From Frigoribacterium sp. Leaf415 (GTDB lineage Bacteria; Actinomycetota; Actinomycetes; Actinomycetales; Microbacteriaceae), in the NCBI RefSeq assembly GCF_001424645.1, contig NZ_LMQR01000001.1, forward strand, positions 2,616,621 to 2,680,620: a stretch of DNA of 64,000 bases. The letters run 5' to 3'. The notes under the pieces were generated by a model, which saw only the letters and a program-made list of their open reading frames with translations, was not told the DNA's origin and ran no database searches. The translations under genes and the position numbers were made by a program. This document shows, piece by piece, positions 33,152 through 44,510 of this stretch. The first letter of the stretch is position 1; every line of letters begins with the position of its first letter.

Positions 33152-34491
33152 GCCTCACCCTCTCTGTCCCGCCCCGCACCGACGCCCCCACCCTCGCCGG
33201 GCTCCCCGTCGCCGTCATCGGCGCCGGCCCTGTCGGCCTCGCCGCTGCCGCGCAGCTCCTCGAACGTGGCGTCGACGTCGTGATCTACGAAGCCGGCCCG
33301 AGCGCCGCGACGGCGGTCCGTGCGTGGGGCCACACGCGCCTGTTCACCCCGTGGGAGCACCTCGTCGACCCGGCCGCCGCGCGCCTCCTCGACACCACCG
33401 ACTGGGAGGCCCCGGCAGCGAAGAAGCTCCCCTACGGTGCCGACTTCGTCCGCGACTACCTCGAACCCCTCGCCGCGACCCCTGAGCTGTCCGGCCGTAT
33501 TCGGTACGGGCACCGGGTCGCCGCGGTGTCCCGGCAGGGCATGGACCGCACCCGCTCCACCGGTCGTGCCGAGACCCCGTTCCTGTTGCGCCTCGACCAC
33601 GACGGCGAGGTGCGCGACGAACTCGCCCGCGCCGTCATCGACACCTCCGGCACCTACACGACCCCCAACACCCTCACCTCCTCTGGGGTCGGCCTCTCCC
33701 ACGGCGACGACGTCGCCGGCAGCATCAGCCACGCCCTGCCCGACGTCCTCGGCCAGGACCGGGACCGGTTCGCCGGCCGCCACACGGTCGTCGTCGGCGC
33801 CGGTCACTCGGCCGCGAACACCCTCATCAAGCTCGCGGCCCTCGCCAAGGAAGCCCCCGGGACGACGATCACGTGGGCGATCCGCAGCAGCACTCCCGCC
33901 CGGGTCTACGGGTCCGCAGCCGACCAGCTCGAAGGCCGCGGCGACCTCGGCAGCGCCGTCCGCGACCTCGTCCGTGCGGGCGCGATCGCCCTCGTGGACC
34001 GGTTCGAGGTCGACGACGTCACCAAGATCAACGACGGCGTGCAGCTCATCGGGCGTCGCCGCGGTGAGCCCCTGACGGTCGCTGCGGACGTGGTGGTGAA
34101 CGCGACCGGGTTCCGCCCTGACCTCGACATGCTCCGTGAGGTCCGGGTGTCCCTGGACGAGATCGTCGAAGCACCCCGGCAGCTCGCGCCGTTGATCGAC
34201 CCGAACCTGCACTCCTGCGGCACCGTCTACCCGCACGGCGTCGCGGAGCTGGGGCACCCGGAGCCGAACTTCTACATCGCCGGCATGAAGTCCTATGGCC
34301 GTGCCCCGACGTTCCTTCTCCTCACTGGCTACGAGCAGGTCCGCTCCATCGCGGACGAACTCGCCGGCAACCACGAAGCCGCCCGTCTGGTTCAGCTCGA
34401 ACTCCCTGAGACGGGTGTCTGCTCGACGAACCTCCCGGACGCCTCCGGGTGCGCCGTCGACGGGCCGGCAGTAGGTGCGTGCTGCTCGTGA
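33148..34491 (+). CDS. FAD-dependent oxidoreductase of the ars operon (ArsO-like)
   Basis: 447 residues. FAD-binding GAGPVGLAAAAQLLERG is at about residues 22-38 and a second dinucleotide motif GAGHSAANT at about 213. ATGFRPDLDML completes the flavoprotein-monooxygenase/thioredoxin-reductase-like layout. The C-terminus is cysteine-rich (GVCSTNLPDASGCAVDG..GACCS), suited to binding a thiophilic metalloid. Such flavoproteins recur in actinobacterial ars operons as ArsO; the reaction is not established. ATGA overlap with the previous gene. Confidence 0.85.
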   Translation: MSLTLSVPPRTDAPTLAGLPVAVIGAGPVGLAAAAQLLERGVDVVIYEAGPSAATAVRAWGHTRLFTPWEHLVDPAAARLLDTTDWEAPAAKKLPYGADFVRDYLEPLAATPELSGRIRYGHRVAAVSRQGMDRTRSTGRAETPFLLRLDHDGEVRDELARAVIDTSGTYTTPNTLTSSGVGLSHGDDVAGSISHALPDVLGQDRDRFAGRHTVVVGAGHSAANTLIKLAALAKEAPGTTITWAIRSSTPARVYGSAADQLEGRGDLGSAVRDLVRAGAIALVDRFEVDDVTKINDGVQLIGRRRGEPLTVAADVVVNATGFRPDLDMLREVRVSLDEIVEAPRQLAPLIDPNLHSCGTVYPHGVAELGHPEPNFYIAGMKSYGRAPTFLLLTGYEQVRSIADELAGNHEAARLVQLELPETGVCSTNLPDASGCAVDGPAVGACCS

Positions 34492-35003
34492 GCGTCGCCG
34501 TCCGGGCGATGACTCCGGGCGACTGGCCTGTTGTCGAGCGGATCTATCAAGAGGGCATCGATACCGGTAACGCCACCTTCGAGACCCACACCCCCACCTG
34601 GGAGGTGTTCGATGCCGGCAAGCTCGCCGCGCACCGGTTCGTCGCCGTCGACGACACCACGGGCTCGGTCCTCGGCTGGGTGGCGGCGTCCGCCACGTCG
34701 GCCAGGCCGGCCTATGCCGGTGTCGTCGAGCACTCCGTCTACATCGCCGCCTCGGCCCAGGGCCGAGGCATCGGGCGTGAACTGCTGAGTTCGTTCCTCG
34801 CCTCAGTCGATGCCGGGGGCATCTGGACCGTTCAGTCAACGATCTTCCCCGAGAACGGGGCGAGCTTGGCCCTCCACGACCGGGCGGGGTTCCGCCGGAT
34901 CGGGACGCGGGAACGGATCGCGCGTTCCGACACGGGCCCGTATGCCGGGATATGGCGTGACACCGTTTTCATCGAGCGACGTCGCCGCGTTGACCCCTCC
35001 TAG
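34488..35003 (+). CDS. arsN: GNAT acetyltransferase, ArsN/phosphinothricin-acetyltransferase type
   Basis: 171 residues. The N-terminal RAMTPGDWPVVERIYQEGI and GNATFETHTPTW, the acetyl-CoA loop AQGRGIGRELL and the end GPYAGIWRDTVFIERR follow the Pat/Bar/ArsN pattern. ArsN1 enzymes acetylate arsinothricin, an arsenic-containing glutamine-synthetase inhibitor; phosphinothricin is the close alternative. Placement in an ars operon favours arsinothricin. It starts with GTG inside a GTGA overlap, so it is translated with the flavoprotein. Confidence 0.82.
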   Translation: MSVAVRAMTPGDWPVVERIYQEGIDTGNATFETHTPTWEVFDAGKLAAHRFVAVDDTTGSVLGWVAASATSARPAYAGVVEHSVYIAASAQGRGIGRELLSSFLASVDAGGIWTVQSTIFPENGASLALHDRAGFRRIGTRERIARSDTGPYAGIWRDTVFIERRRRVDPS

Positions 35004-35210
35004 GTCTTTCGCCGGCCGACGCGGTGCCGCTCACTCGACTGAGCGCTCAGGACCCGACTCGATCGGCACGAGACAAGACCGTCTGAGCTCAGAACCGAGA
35101 GCATCTCAAGCCGAGGCGAGGCACCCAGCTGCCGCCGCGCGACGCGTCGACTGAGCGGTCCTTCTTGCAGGATGCACCACAAGTGCACCACGAGCCGATG
35201 AGGAAATGAG

Positions 35211-35236
35211 AAAACCCCTGCCTCAGCAGGGGTTTT
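35211..35236 (-). terminator. Terminator of tRNA-Ser
   Basis: AAAACCCCTG CC TCAG CAGGGGTTTT: 10-bp stem with an A/T-tract on both sides, 4 bp beyond the tRNA 3' end; the best intrinsic terminator in the window. Confidence 0.85.
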
Positions 35237-35239
35237 CTT

Positions 35240-35330
35240 TGGCGGTACCGGTGGGATTTGAACCCACGGTGGAGTTAACCCCCACACATGTTTTCGAGAC
35301 ATGATCCTTCGGCCGCTCGGACACGGTACC
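35240..35330 (-). tRNA. tRNA-Ser(CGA)
   Basis: 91 nt including an encoded CCA. Acceptor GGTACCG pairs with CGGTACC and the discriminator is G. The anticodon arm has loop CTCGAAA with anticodon CGA; a long class II variable arm and the T loop GTTCAAATC follow. The 3' end faces the putative island, making it the likely integration target. Confidence 0.95.
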
Positions 35331-35467
35331 GAGAAGGAGTTTAGTACATCCGGCGGCAGGGACGAAACCGGGGGATTGCTCGTCCACCGCACCGCGCCTC
35401 CTCGGGGTTGTGCACAGGGTGCACTGACGCCCGGCACGGGCATCGAAGCCCGGCGTAGCCTCGGCCC

Positions 35468-36394
35468 ATGCCCTCACGCCACACCGTCACCGCCTTCCTC
35501 TCGGGCGTCGGCGTCACCCTCGCCACCACGGCCGCCGCCGGCGCCGGCGTCAGCCGCTTCATGCAGCGCCGCAACGCGGCCGCCTCCGAGCTGAACGCGC
35601 TGCTGCCTGTCCACTCCGCCTGGTGGCGCGACCGCTTCGACCGCAAGGGCAAGCTGCTCTACGTCGCGATGGGCGACTCCGCCGCCCAGGGCATCGGCGC
35701 CTCGAGCCCGGCCCGCAGCTACGTCGGCCGACTTTCGGCGTACATGCGCCGCCAGAGCCACACCTCTCTGCGCGTCGTCAACCTCAGCGTCAGCGGCTCA
35801 ACCACTTGGCTCTGCCGCAAAGACCAGCTGCCGAAGTTCGAGAAGTACGAGCCCGACGTCGTCACCGTGGCCATCGGCGCCAACGACATCATCCAGTTCA
35901 ACCCCGAGTCGTTCGAGAAGAACCTCCGCGTCATCTACGGCGCCCTGCCCTCACACGCGATCGTCGGCGATCTGCCCGCCATGTGGATTCCCGACCGCGA
36001 GAAGAAGCTCGTCGAGGCCAACGCCATCGTCCGCCGCGTCGCCGGCGAGTTCGGCCTCACCGTCGCCCCGCTCTACGAGACCACCCGCCGCCAGGGGTTC
36101 TTCCGCACCTACCGCAACTCGGCCGGTGACCTCTTCCACCCCAACGACCGCGGCTACCGTGTCTGGGCCTCGGCCTTCGAACCCGCCATCGCCGCCCGCC
36201 TCGCCCGCATCGCCGCCGACGAGGCCGCCACCGCCCACGAGGCCCGCGAGGCCGAAGCCGTCGCGGCCCACACGGCCGCAGCAGCCGCGGCCCCGACCGC
36301 CGACACCAGCAGCGACACCCCGACGACGGACACCGCAGGAGGCGCCACCACGTCCCCGACGGACGCCTCCGCCGATGTCGGGGGCGCCTCCTAG
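35468..36394 (+). CDS. SGNH/GDSL-type esterase/lipase
   Basis: 308 residues. The N-terminus has a hydrophobic segment that could be an uncleaved anchor or signal. Block I is AMGDSAAQG with nucleophile Ser71. Block III is GANDI. Block V is DLFHPND with the catalytic Asp/His pair. The last 80 residues are Ala/Thr-rich and disordered. It hydrolyses an ester of unknown nature, probably at the cell surface. 9 bp separate its stop from radA, so they may be co-transcribed. Confidence 0.87.
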   Translation: MPSRHTVTAFLSGVGVTLATTAAAGAGVSRFMQRRNAAASELNALLPVHSAWWRDRFDRKGKLLYVAMGDSAAQGIGASSPARSYVGRLSAYMRRQSHTSLRVVNLSVSGSTTWLCRKDQLPKFEKYEPDVVTVAIGANDIIQFNPESFEKNLRVIYGALPSHAIVGDLPAMWIPDREKKLVEANAIVRRVAGEFGLTVAPLYETTRRQGFFRTYRNSAGDLFHPNDRGYRVWASAFEPAIAARLARIAADEAATAHEAREAEAVAAHTAAAAAAPTADTSSDTPTTDTAGGATTSPTDASADVGGAS

Positions 36395-36403
36395 GCTGAC
36401 GGC

Positions 36404-37768
36404 ATGGCTCGCACCACCACTCCCCCGTTCCGCTGCACCGAGTGCGGGTGGACGTCGCTCAAGTGGGCCGGGCGCTGCGGCGAGTGCCAGAAGTGGGGCA
36501 CCGTCGTCGACGTCACCTCGGCCCTCGTCAGCGCGCGCGGCACCGCCTCGGTCCGCGTCGAAGGCGACCGCGTCGCCCGACCCATCACCCAGGTCGAAGC
36601 CAACAGCGTCGCCTACTGGCCCAGCGGCATCGCCGAGTTCGACCGCGTCCTCGGCGGCGGCATCGTCCCCGGCGCCGCCATCCTGCTCAGCGGCGAACCC
36701 GGCGTCGGCAAGTCCACCCTGCTGCTCGAGGTCGCCTCCCGCGCCGCCGCCACCGGCGCCCGCGTCCTCTACGTCACCGCCGAAGAGAGCGCATCACAGG
36801 TCCGCCTCCGCGCTCAACGCACCGGCGCCATGCACGACAACCTCTTCCTCGCCGCCGAGGTCGACCTCTCGGTCATCCTCGGCCAGATCGACCAGGTCGA
36901 CCCCCAGCTCGTCATCGTCGACTCGGTGCAGACCGTCTCCTCATCGACCATCGACGGCATCGCCGGCGGCACCTCCCAGGTGCGCGAAGTGGCGTCGACC
37001 CTCATCCGCGTCAGCAAAGACCGCAATCTGCCCGTCCTGCTGGTCGGGCACGTGACGAAAGACGGGACGATCGCCGGCCCGCGCCTGCTCGAACACCTCG
37101 TCGACGTCGTCTGCCAGTTCGAAGGCGACCGGCAGACCGCCCTCCGCTTCATCCGCGCCCACAAGAACCGCTTCGGCCCCACCGACGAGGTCGGCTGCTT
37201 CGAGATGACCGGCGACGGCATCGCCGAAGTCGCCGACCCCAGCGGCCTCTTCATGTCGCGCAACGGCACCCCCGTCAGCGGCACCTGCATCACCGTCGCC
37301 ATGGAAGGCCGCCGCGCCCTCCCCGTCGAGGTCCAGGCGCTGATCGTCGCCAGCTCGACACCCCAACCCCGCCGCGTCGTCAACGGCGTCGACTCCTCCC
37401 GCGTCGCCATGCTGCTCGCCGTGCTCGAACGCCGCGCCGGCATCCGCCTCGGCGACGCCGACGTCTACGTCAGCACCGTCGGCGGCATCAAGATCACCGA
37501 ACCCGGCGCCGACCTCGCCATCGCGCTCGCCCTCGCCAGCGCCAGCCGCGAGAAACCCTTCCCCCAGACCATGGCCGCCGTCGGCGAGATCAGCCTCGCC
37601 GGCGAGATCCGCCCCGTCTCCTCGCCCAAGCAGCGCGCCTCCGAAGCCCGCCGCCTCGGCTTCACCCAGCTCGTCGACGCCGAATCGGGCAACCTACGCG
37701 AAGCGCTCCGCCGAGCATTCAGCGCCGCGGGCTCCGAACGCGACCGCGAGCTCGACCGGGCCTTCTGA
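36404..37768 (+). CDS. radA: DNA repair protein RadA (Sms)
   Basis: 454 residues. The N-terminal zinc finger has C11, C14, C25 and C28. Walker A GEPGVGKST is at 97-105, and the RadA-specific KNRFG motif comes later. The C-terminal Lon-protease-like domain includes DVYVSTVGGIKI. RadA is a hexameric helicase that extends recombination D-loops with RecA. Full length, normal order. Followed by a 619-bp gap filled with repeats D1, E1 and D2. Confidence 0.95.
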   Translation: MARTTTPPFRCTECGWTSLKWAGRCGECQKWGTVVDVTSALVSARGTASVRVEGDRVARPITQVEANSVAYWPSGIAEFDRVLGGGIVPGAAILLSGEPGVGKSTLLLEVASRAAATGARVLYVTAEESASQVRLRAQRTGAMHDNLFLAAEVDLSVILGQIDQVDPQLVIVDSVQTVSSSTIDGIAGGTSQVREVASTLIRVSKDRNLPVLLVGHVTKDGTIAGPRLLEHLVDVVCQFEGDRQTALRFIRAHKNRFGPTDEVGCFEMTGDGIAEVADPSGLFMSRNGTPVSGTCITVAMEGRRALPVEVQALIVASSTPQPRRVVNGVDSSRVAMLLAVLERRAGIRLGDADVYVSTVGGIKITEPGADLAIALALASASREKPFPQTMAAVGEISLAGEIRPVSSPKQRASEARRLGFTQLVDAESGNLREALRRAFSAAGSERDRELDRAF

Positions 37769-37944
37769 GTCGGCTCGACCCGCGCCTCCTCGCCCAGGAC
37801 ACCCGCGTCTCTCGGCCCGACCCGCGCCTCGTGACCCGAGGCCGACTCGGGTGTGCTGACGCGTCCCGTGATTCCTGACCCGGGCCCCGGGCCGGGCCCG
37901 GGCCGGCCGGCGGACGTACGGTCCCGCACGTCCGACGCCGGGTG

Positions 37945-38000
37945 CGAGTGGGCAGAAGTTGCTGCTCCCACCAACCCGACGAGCACCTTCTGCCCACTCG
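37945..38000. repeat. Repeat family D, copy D1 (56 bp)
   Basis: Arms CGAGTGGGCAGAAG / CTTCTGCCCACTCG extended by GTTGCTGCT-like inner sequence. In the radA to 38388 gap, which contains no gene; A decamers at 37779 and 38105 also lie in it. Confidence 0.9.
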
Positions 38001-38044
38001 ACGGCCGCACCCGCACCTGCACGCCCGCACACGAGCACCAGCCC

Positions 38045-38104
38045 GTCGAGTGGTTCCGAACCGTCCTTCCGACGCACCCGGCGGACGATCCGCGACCACT
38101 CGAC
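38045..38104. repeat. Repeat family E, copy E1 (60 bp, diverged)
   Basis: GTCGAGTGGTTCCGAACCGTC and its imperfect complement ending CGACCACTCGAC. It has several mismatches, whereas E2 and E3 are nearly perfect. The A decamer complement CCGCGCCTCC begins on the very next base. Confidence 0.85.
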
Positions 38105-38161
38105 CCGCGCCTCCGGAACGAGAGCTGCCCAAGCCGGCCCGACCCGCACGAGGCCAGGGCA

Positions 38162-38217
38162 CGAGTGGGCAGAAGATGCTCCTCCCCCGCACACGACGAG
38201 CATCTTCTGCCCACTCG
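38162..38217. repeat. Repeat family D, copy D2 (56 bp)
   Basis: CGAGTGGGCAGAAGATGCT / AGCATCTTCTGCCCACTCG, 19-bp perfect arms; 161 bp from D1 with E1 between them. Confidence 0.92.
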
Positions 38218-38387
38218 GCCCCACGTCCCGACGACCCGAGCACCCACCCCCACCCGACATCTCCCACACCGGGGTACACCCGGGTCGACCGCCTCACCAG
38301 GCACCTGCACCCCGCTCCACGCGGATTCTCAGCCCACACGCCGCGCTGGTCCCGGCCAACCCCCTGACCGGCCCTTAACCTGTGCCC

Positions 38388-39068
38388 ATGTCGACGTTCA
38401 AGAACCCGGTCGGGCCGCAACCGCCCTCGGTCTACTGGCGTCGTCGTGCGGTGCTCGCGCTCGGTCTGATCGCGGTCGTGGTCATCATCGTGTTGATCGT
38501 CGTCCGCCCCGGGTCCGGCTCGGCAGAACCCGGCGCCGCCGCGACGACCTCCGCACCCCCGGCCGATGCCGCCCCCAGCGAACCGGCCGCCACCGAGACC
38601 GCCCCCGCAGCCGACGCCACCGCCGACCCGGCCGACACCTCGACCGAGGGCGCCTCCGACGCCGCGACCTGCTCGACCCGCGACATCGAGCTCAAGCCGG
38701 TCACCGACAAGACGAGCTACGCCGCGACCGAGCTGCCGCAGATCTCGATGTCGATCACCAACTCGGGTCGCGCGGACTGCTCGATCGACCTCGGCTCCGC
38801 GCAGCAGACGCTCGTCATCACGAGCGGCGAAGAGCAGTACTGGTCGTCGAAGGACTGCCAGGTCAACGGCACCAACCAGGTCGTCACGCTCACCGCCGGC
38901 CAGACCCTCAGCACGCCCCCCATCGCCTGGGACCGCACGCGCTCGTCCGTCGACACCTGCGAGTCGACCTCGCGTGAGCCCGTCACCGCCGGCGGCGCGA
39001 CGTACCGCCTCGCCGTCTCGGTCGGCGACATCACGTCCGCCGACACCGCCCAGATGATCCTGAACTGA
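38388..39068 (+). CDS. Membrane-anchored extracytoplasmic protein, unknown
   Basis: 226 residues: one N-terminal transmembrane helix (AVLALGLIAVVVIIVLIVV, about 25-43), an Ala/Pro/Thr-rich linker (45-90), then an Ig-like/DUF4232-type beta domain with cysteines (ATCSTRDIELKPVTDKTSY, RADCSIDLG, DTCEST). It probably sits outside the membrane. The start at 38388 is chosen because it begins MSTFKNPVG, usual for the type; a GTG two codons upstream is possible. The stop is 2 bp before the SseB-domain gene. Confidence 0.7.
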   Translation: MSTFKNPVGPQPPSVYWRRRAVLALGLIAVVVIIVLIVVRPGSGSAEPGAAATTSAPPADAAPSEPAATETAPAADATADPADTSTEGASDAATCSTRDIELKPVTDKTSYAATELPQISMSITNSGRADCSIDLGSAQQTLVITSGEEQYWSSKDCQVNGTNQVVTLTAGQTLSTPPIAWDRTRSSVDTCESTSREPVTAGGATYRLAVSVGDITSADTAQMILN

Positions 39069-39070
39069 CA

Positions 39071-39580
39071 GTGACCCACCCTGTGAACGCCACCCCTGCT
39101 GCCCCCACGCCCTCCGAGCCCGTCGACCCGGCCGACCGCAACGGCACCTTCCGCTCCGAGTCGCTCGAGCTGGCCCTCGCCGCCCAGGACGCCGCCGCCG
39201 TCGCCTTCGCCCTGCGTCACGACGTGGTCGTCGTCCCGAAGCTCGTGCTGCCGACCGGCACGAGCGACACCGCCGCCGCCGACGCCGCACCCTCCACCGG
39301 CGGCCCCGACGACGGAGCCCTCCCCGACGAAGGCGACCAGGTCCGCGTCTTCGGCCGCGAGAACACCGACAAGCGCATCCTGCTGCTCTTCTCGTCGGAC
39401 GACACCTACGCCGCGATGGTCCCCGACGACCCCAACCGCCAGGTCATGCTCTACGACGCGCTCTCGCTGCGCGCCTTCCTCGAGGCCCACCTCGACGTCA
39501 TCGAGCAGGTCTTCTTCGACATCGCCGGCCCGCACACCATGGCCGCCAACCCCGAGGACCTCCTCAAGGCCCTCGGCTAG
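39071..39580 (+). CDS. SseB-domain protein
   Basis: 169 residues, GTG start. RVFGRENTDKRILLLFSSDDTYAAM and LSLRAFLEAHLDVIEQVFFDIAGP match the SseB N-terminal domain (PF07179 type), a small domain of unclear function found in rhodanese-associated and ESX-related proteins. Its start overlaps the region just behind the upstream membrane protein, so both are likely one operon. Confidence 0.75.
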   Translation: MTHPVNATPAAPTPSEPVDPADRNGTFRSESLELALAAQDAAAVAFALRHDVVVVPKLVLPTGTSDTAAADAAPSTGGPDDGALPDEGDQVRVFGRENTDKRILLLFSSDDTYAAMVPDDPNRQVMLYDALSLRAFLEAHLDVIEQVFFDIAGPHTMAANPEDLLKALG

Positions 39581-39611
39581 CGCCAGACCCCCAGAGCCCA
39601 GGAGGCGCGGG

Positions 39612-39671
39612 TCGAGTGGTCCCGAATCGTCCTTCCCAGCGGGACGAGGGACGATTCGGGACCACTCGACC
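39612..39671. repeat. Repeat family E, copy E2 (60 bp)
   Basis: GTCGAGTGGTCCCGAATCGTCC / GGACGATTCGGGACCACTCGAC-type perfect arms (first 20 bp each side). It is directly preceded by the A decamer at 39602, mirroring the E1-A junction. Between convergent stops. Confidence 0.92.
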
Positions 39672-39704
39672 GGCCGCAACGAACGCGAGTTCGCGCGCGA
39701 GCGA

Positions 39705-40292
39705 CTACAGCGCGGGCAGCGCCTTCAGCATCCGCGAGTTGCCCAACGTGTTCGGCTTCACCCGAGCCAGGTCGAGGAACTCCGCGACACCCTCGTCGGT
39801 CGAGCGGACGAGCTCGCCGTAGACGTCCGGCGGCACGAGCCCCTCGTCGCCCACGTTGAGGTACCCGTGCTTCTCGAAGAAGTCGACCTCGAACGTCAGG
39901 CAGAACAGCCGGCCGATCTCGAGCTTCCGGGCCGCCCCTTCGAGCGACTCGAGGAGGCGGTGGCCGACCCCCTTGCGGATCCACGCGGCGTCGAGGGCGA
40001 GCGTGCGCACCTCGGCCAGGTCGTCCCACATGACGTGCAGCGCACCACAGCCGATCGGCACCCCGTCGGGCCCGACCGCGATCTGGAACTCCTGGACGTC
40101 GCCGTACAGCGTCACGAGATCCTTGCCGAGCAGGATGCGCTTCTGCACGAACGGCTCGCACAGCCGCTGGATGTGCGGCACGTCGCTCACGACCGCGTTC
40201 CGCACCGTGATGCCGTGTCGGTCCGCACCGCCGAGTCGGTCGGCGTCGCCGACCCGTTCGGCACCGGTGGGCGCGTCTGCCGCGTCTGACAT
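39705..40292 (-). CDS. argA: N-acetylglutamate synthase-like GNAT acetyltransferase
   Basis: 195 residues. VRNAVVSDVPHIQRLCEPFVQKRILLGKD, then ALDAAWIRKGVGHRLLESLEGAARKLEIGRLFCLTFEVDFFEKHGY is the single-domain ArgA-type acetyltransferase of actinobacteria, with the acetyl-CoA loop RKGVGHRL. It acetylates glutamate as the first step of arginine synthesis. Assignment rests on family resemblance; a related amino-acid acetyltransferase is possible. Confidence 0.78.
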   Translation of the reverse strand: MSDAADAPTGAERVGDADRLGGADRHGITVRNAVVSDVPHIQRLCEPFVQKRILLGKDLVTLYGDVQEFQIAVGPDGVPIGCGALHVMWDDLAEVRTLALDAAWIRKGVGHRLLESLEGAARKLEIGRLFCLTFEVDFFEKHGYLNVGDEGLVPPDVYGELVRSTDEGVAEFLDLARVKPNTLGNSRMLKALPAL

Positions 40293-40483
40293 GGGACTCC
40301 CTCGAAGACCACGACCCGAGGAGGCGCGGGCCGCCGCCCAGCCTAGCGACGCGTTCGCGACCCGGCCCCGGGTACGCCGAAGGGCGGCCTCCGTCGTGGA
40401 AGACCGCCCCGGGCGTCGAAGGCGACCCGCGCCTCCTTCGGTGTTGCTGTCGTGCTGGTGTCGCTGTCGTGCTGGTGTCGCGC

Positions 40484-42973
<2,490 letters not shown>

Positions 42974-43155
42974 CTTCTTTGCTCCCTAGGTGGCGGGGTG
43001 GTTGTCGCCACCGAATGTGCATCTGGCGCCCGCAGGGTTCGGCACCGGTTTACAGAGAGAGTAACCAGGCCTCGGGGCTTAATCTGCCCCTGTTCGCTGG
43101 GGGCATAGAGCAGTGCGCAGGCGGGCTGACAGGGGTACCGGTTAGCCTCGCGTCC

Positions 43156-44154
43156 ATGGGCAAGTTCACGGTCGGCCTCGTTCCGCACCCCACGAAGTCG
43201 GTGCTCGACAGCGTCGAGATCATCCGCGGCTGGACGACCCGCTCACAGGCGCACCTCGTCGCCATGACCTCCGACGCGGCCCGGGTCGGCGACGGCGTCG
43301 AGCTGGTCGACGAGCGCACCTTCCGTGAGCGCGTCACCGTCGTGGTGGCCCTCGGCGGCGACGGCACGATGCTCGGCGCCATGCGGCTCGTCGCCGAACG
43401 GCCCGTGCCCGTGCTCGGCGTCAACTACGGCAACGTGGGCTTCCTGGTCGAGGTCGAGCCGCACGAACTGCCCGAGGCGCTCGACCGCGTCGGCCAGAAG
43501 CAGTTCTCGCTCGAACCGCACCACGCCCTCGAGGTCACGCACTCGACGACCGGCTTCGAGAACACCTACCTGGCCTTCAACGACGCCTCGGTGGCCCGCC
43601 GCCCGGGCGAGGGCGTCGTCTCGGCCGACCTCGTGCTCGACGAGACGCCCTACGGCTACTACAAGGCCGACGCCATCGTCGCGGCGACGCCGGCCGGGTC
43701 GACCGCCTACAACTACGCCGCGGGCGGGCCGATCCTGTCGCCCGCGATCGCCGCCGTCGTGGTCACCCCGGTGGCGCCGATGTCGGGCATCGACCGCTCG
43801 GTCGTCCTCGGCCCGCGCGAGCAGCTGCGGTTCGAGATCGGCGACGGCACCCACTCGGCGGCGCTCGAGGTCGACGGCCGCGTGGTCGCCGACGTCAGCG
43901 AGGGCTGCGTCATCAAGCTCGTGCTGCGGCGTGACGCGGGCCAGGTGATCCGGCTCGACGCGGACCGGCACGGTCGCAAGGGCCGCCTCAAGCTCAGCCT
44001 GCTCGACTTGCCGCTGCGAGAAGACCAGCTGCTCGAGCTCGTCCCGACCGACGTGCGAGCCCGCTTCCGCGAGCGCGCCGAACGCGCCGGCGGCATCGCC
44101 GGTGTCGCCCACGACGACGACACCGCCGTCACCGGCATCAGCCCCGTGCACTGA
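43156..44154 (+). CDS. nadK: NAD kinase
   Basis: 332 residues. GGDGT at 67-71 is the catalytic glycine-rich loop, followed by GVNYGNVGFLVE and TPAGSTAYNYAAGGPI, all diagnostic. It phosphorylates NAD to NADP. Start ATG at 43156 begins MGKFTVGLVPHP. Not in the usual TlyA-nadK-recN cluster, which is atypical for actinobacteria. A 30-residue acidic/Ala tail follows the conserved domain. Confidence 0.93.
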   Translation: MGKFTVGLVPHPTKSVLDSVEIIRGWTTRSQAHLVAMTSDAARVGDGVELVDERTFRERVTVVVALGGDGTMLGAMRLVAERPVPVLGVNYGNVGFLVEVEPHELPEALDRVGQKQFSLEPHHALEVTHSTTGFENTYLAFNDASVARRPGEGVVSADLVLDETPYGYYKADAIVAATPAGSTAYNYAAGGPILSPAIAAVVVTPVAPMSGIDRSVVLGPREQLRFEIGDGTHSAALEVDGRVVADVSEGCVIKLVLRRDAGQVIRLDADRHGRKGRLKLSLLDLPLREDQLLELVPTDVRARFRERAERAGGIAGVAHDDDTAVTGISPVH

Positions 44155-44219
44155 CGCGACCGCCTGCAGGAGGCGCGGGGCACGGAGGCGACACGACGGG
44201 TCCGTGCCACGGGTCGCCG

Positions 44220-44279
44220 GTCGAGTGGTCCCGAATCGTCGTTCGCCCGGCTGTGAAGGACGATTCGGGACCACTCGAC
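44220..44279. repeat. Repeat family E, copy E3 (60 bp)
   Basis: GTCGAGTGGTCCCGAATCGTC and perfect complement, with a different 14-nt tip from E2. Between the convergent nadK and RIO kinase genes, with an A decamer (44169) on one side and A5 on the other. Confidence 0.92.
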
Positions 44280-44313
44280 CGCCGCCGCCGTGCGTGACTC
44301 CCGGTGCTCGGAC

Positions 44314-44368
44314 GCGACCGCCCGCAGGAGGCGCGGGGCGCGGTGGTCGCGCACCGCACCTCCTGCGG
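44314..44368. repeat. Repeat family A, inverted copy A5
   Basis: GCGACCGCCCGCAGGAGGCG left arm, GCACCTCCTGCGG right arm with one substitution in the word (CCGCACCTCC), so this copy is decaying. Confidence 0.75.
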
Positions 44369-44510
44369 TCTGCCGCCGTCGTGGGGCTCGGCCCCGTGCT
44401 GCCCGCCACGAACCCGGGCGGGTCCGGCGACGACGGGCGGTCACGCACGCCCGACTCCCACGGACACGCCCGCCCTGCCCGAGTCCTGCGGCACCGGCCC
44501 CGTCCTTGGC

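Larger units (their letters stand above)
25150..35239. mobile_element. Putative genomic island ending at tRNA-Ser(CGA)
   Basis: From just after the A decamer at 25148 to the 3' end of tRNA-Ser. The left half is visibly AT-richer than the rest and full of unrecognised genes; the right half is an arsenic operon with host-like composition. The decamer GGAGGCGCGG, found 37 times elsewhere, does not occur between 25148 and 35392. The tRNA 3' end faces the island, the usual integration geometry. No integrase, transposase or duplicated tRNA end was found, so boundaries and mobility are inferred. Confidence 0.5.

Noticed and set aside
35004..35210. Integrase remnant next to tRNA-Ser
   Set aside because: No tyrosine-recombinase motif (R..H-R-H..Y) in any frame; only a short TGCACCAC direct repeat.
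37853..38977. Long plus-strand frames over repeats D1, E1 and D2
   Set aside because: The translated recurring peptide FCPL comes from the inverted repeats; no domain, and overlaps the real gene at 38388.
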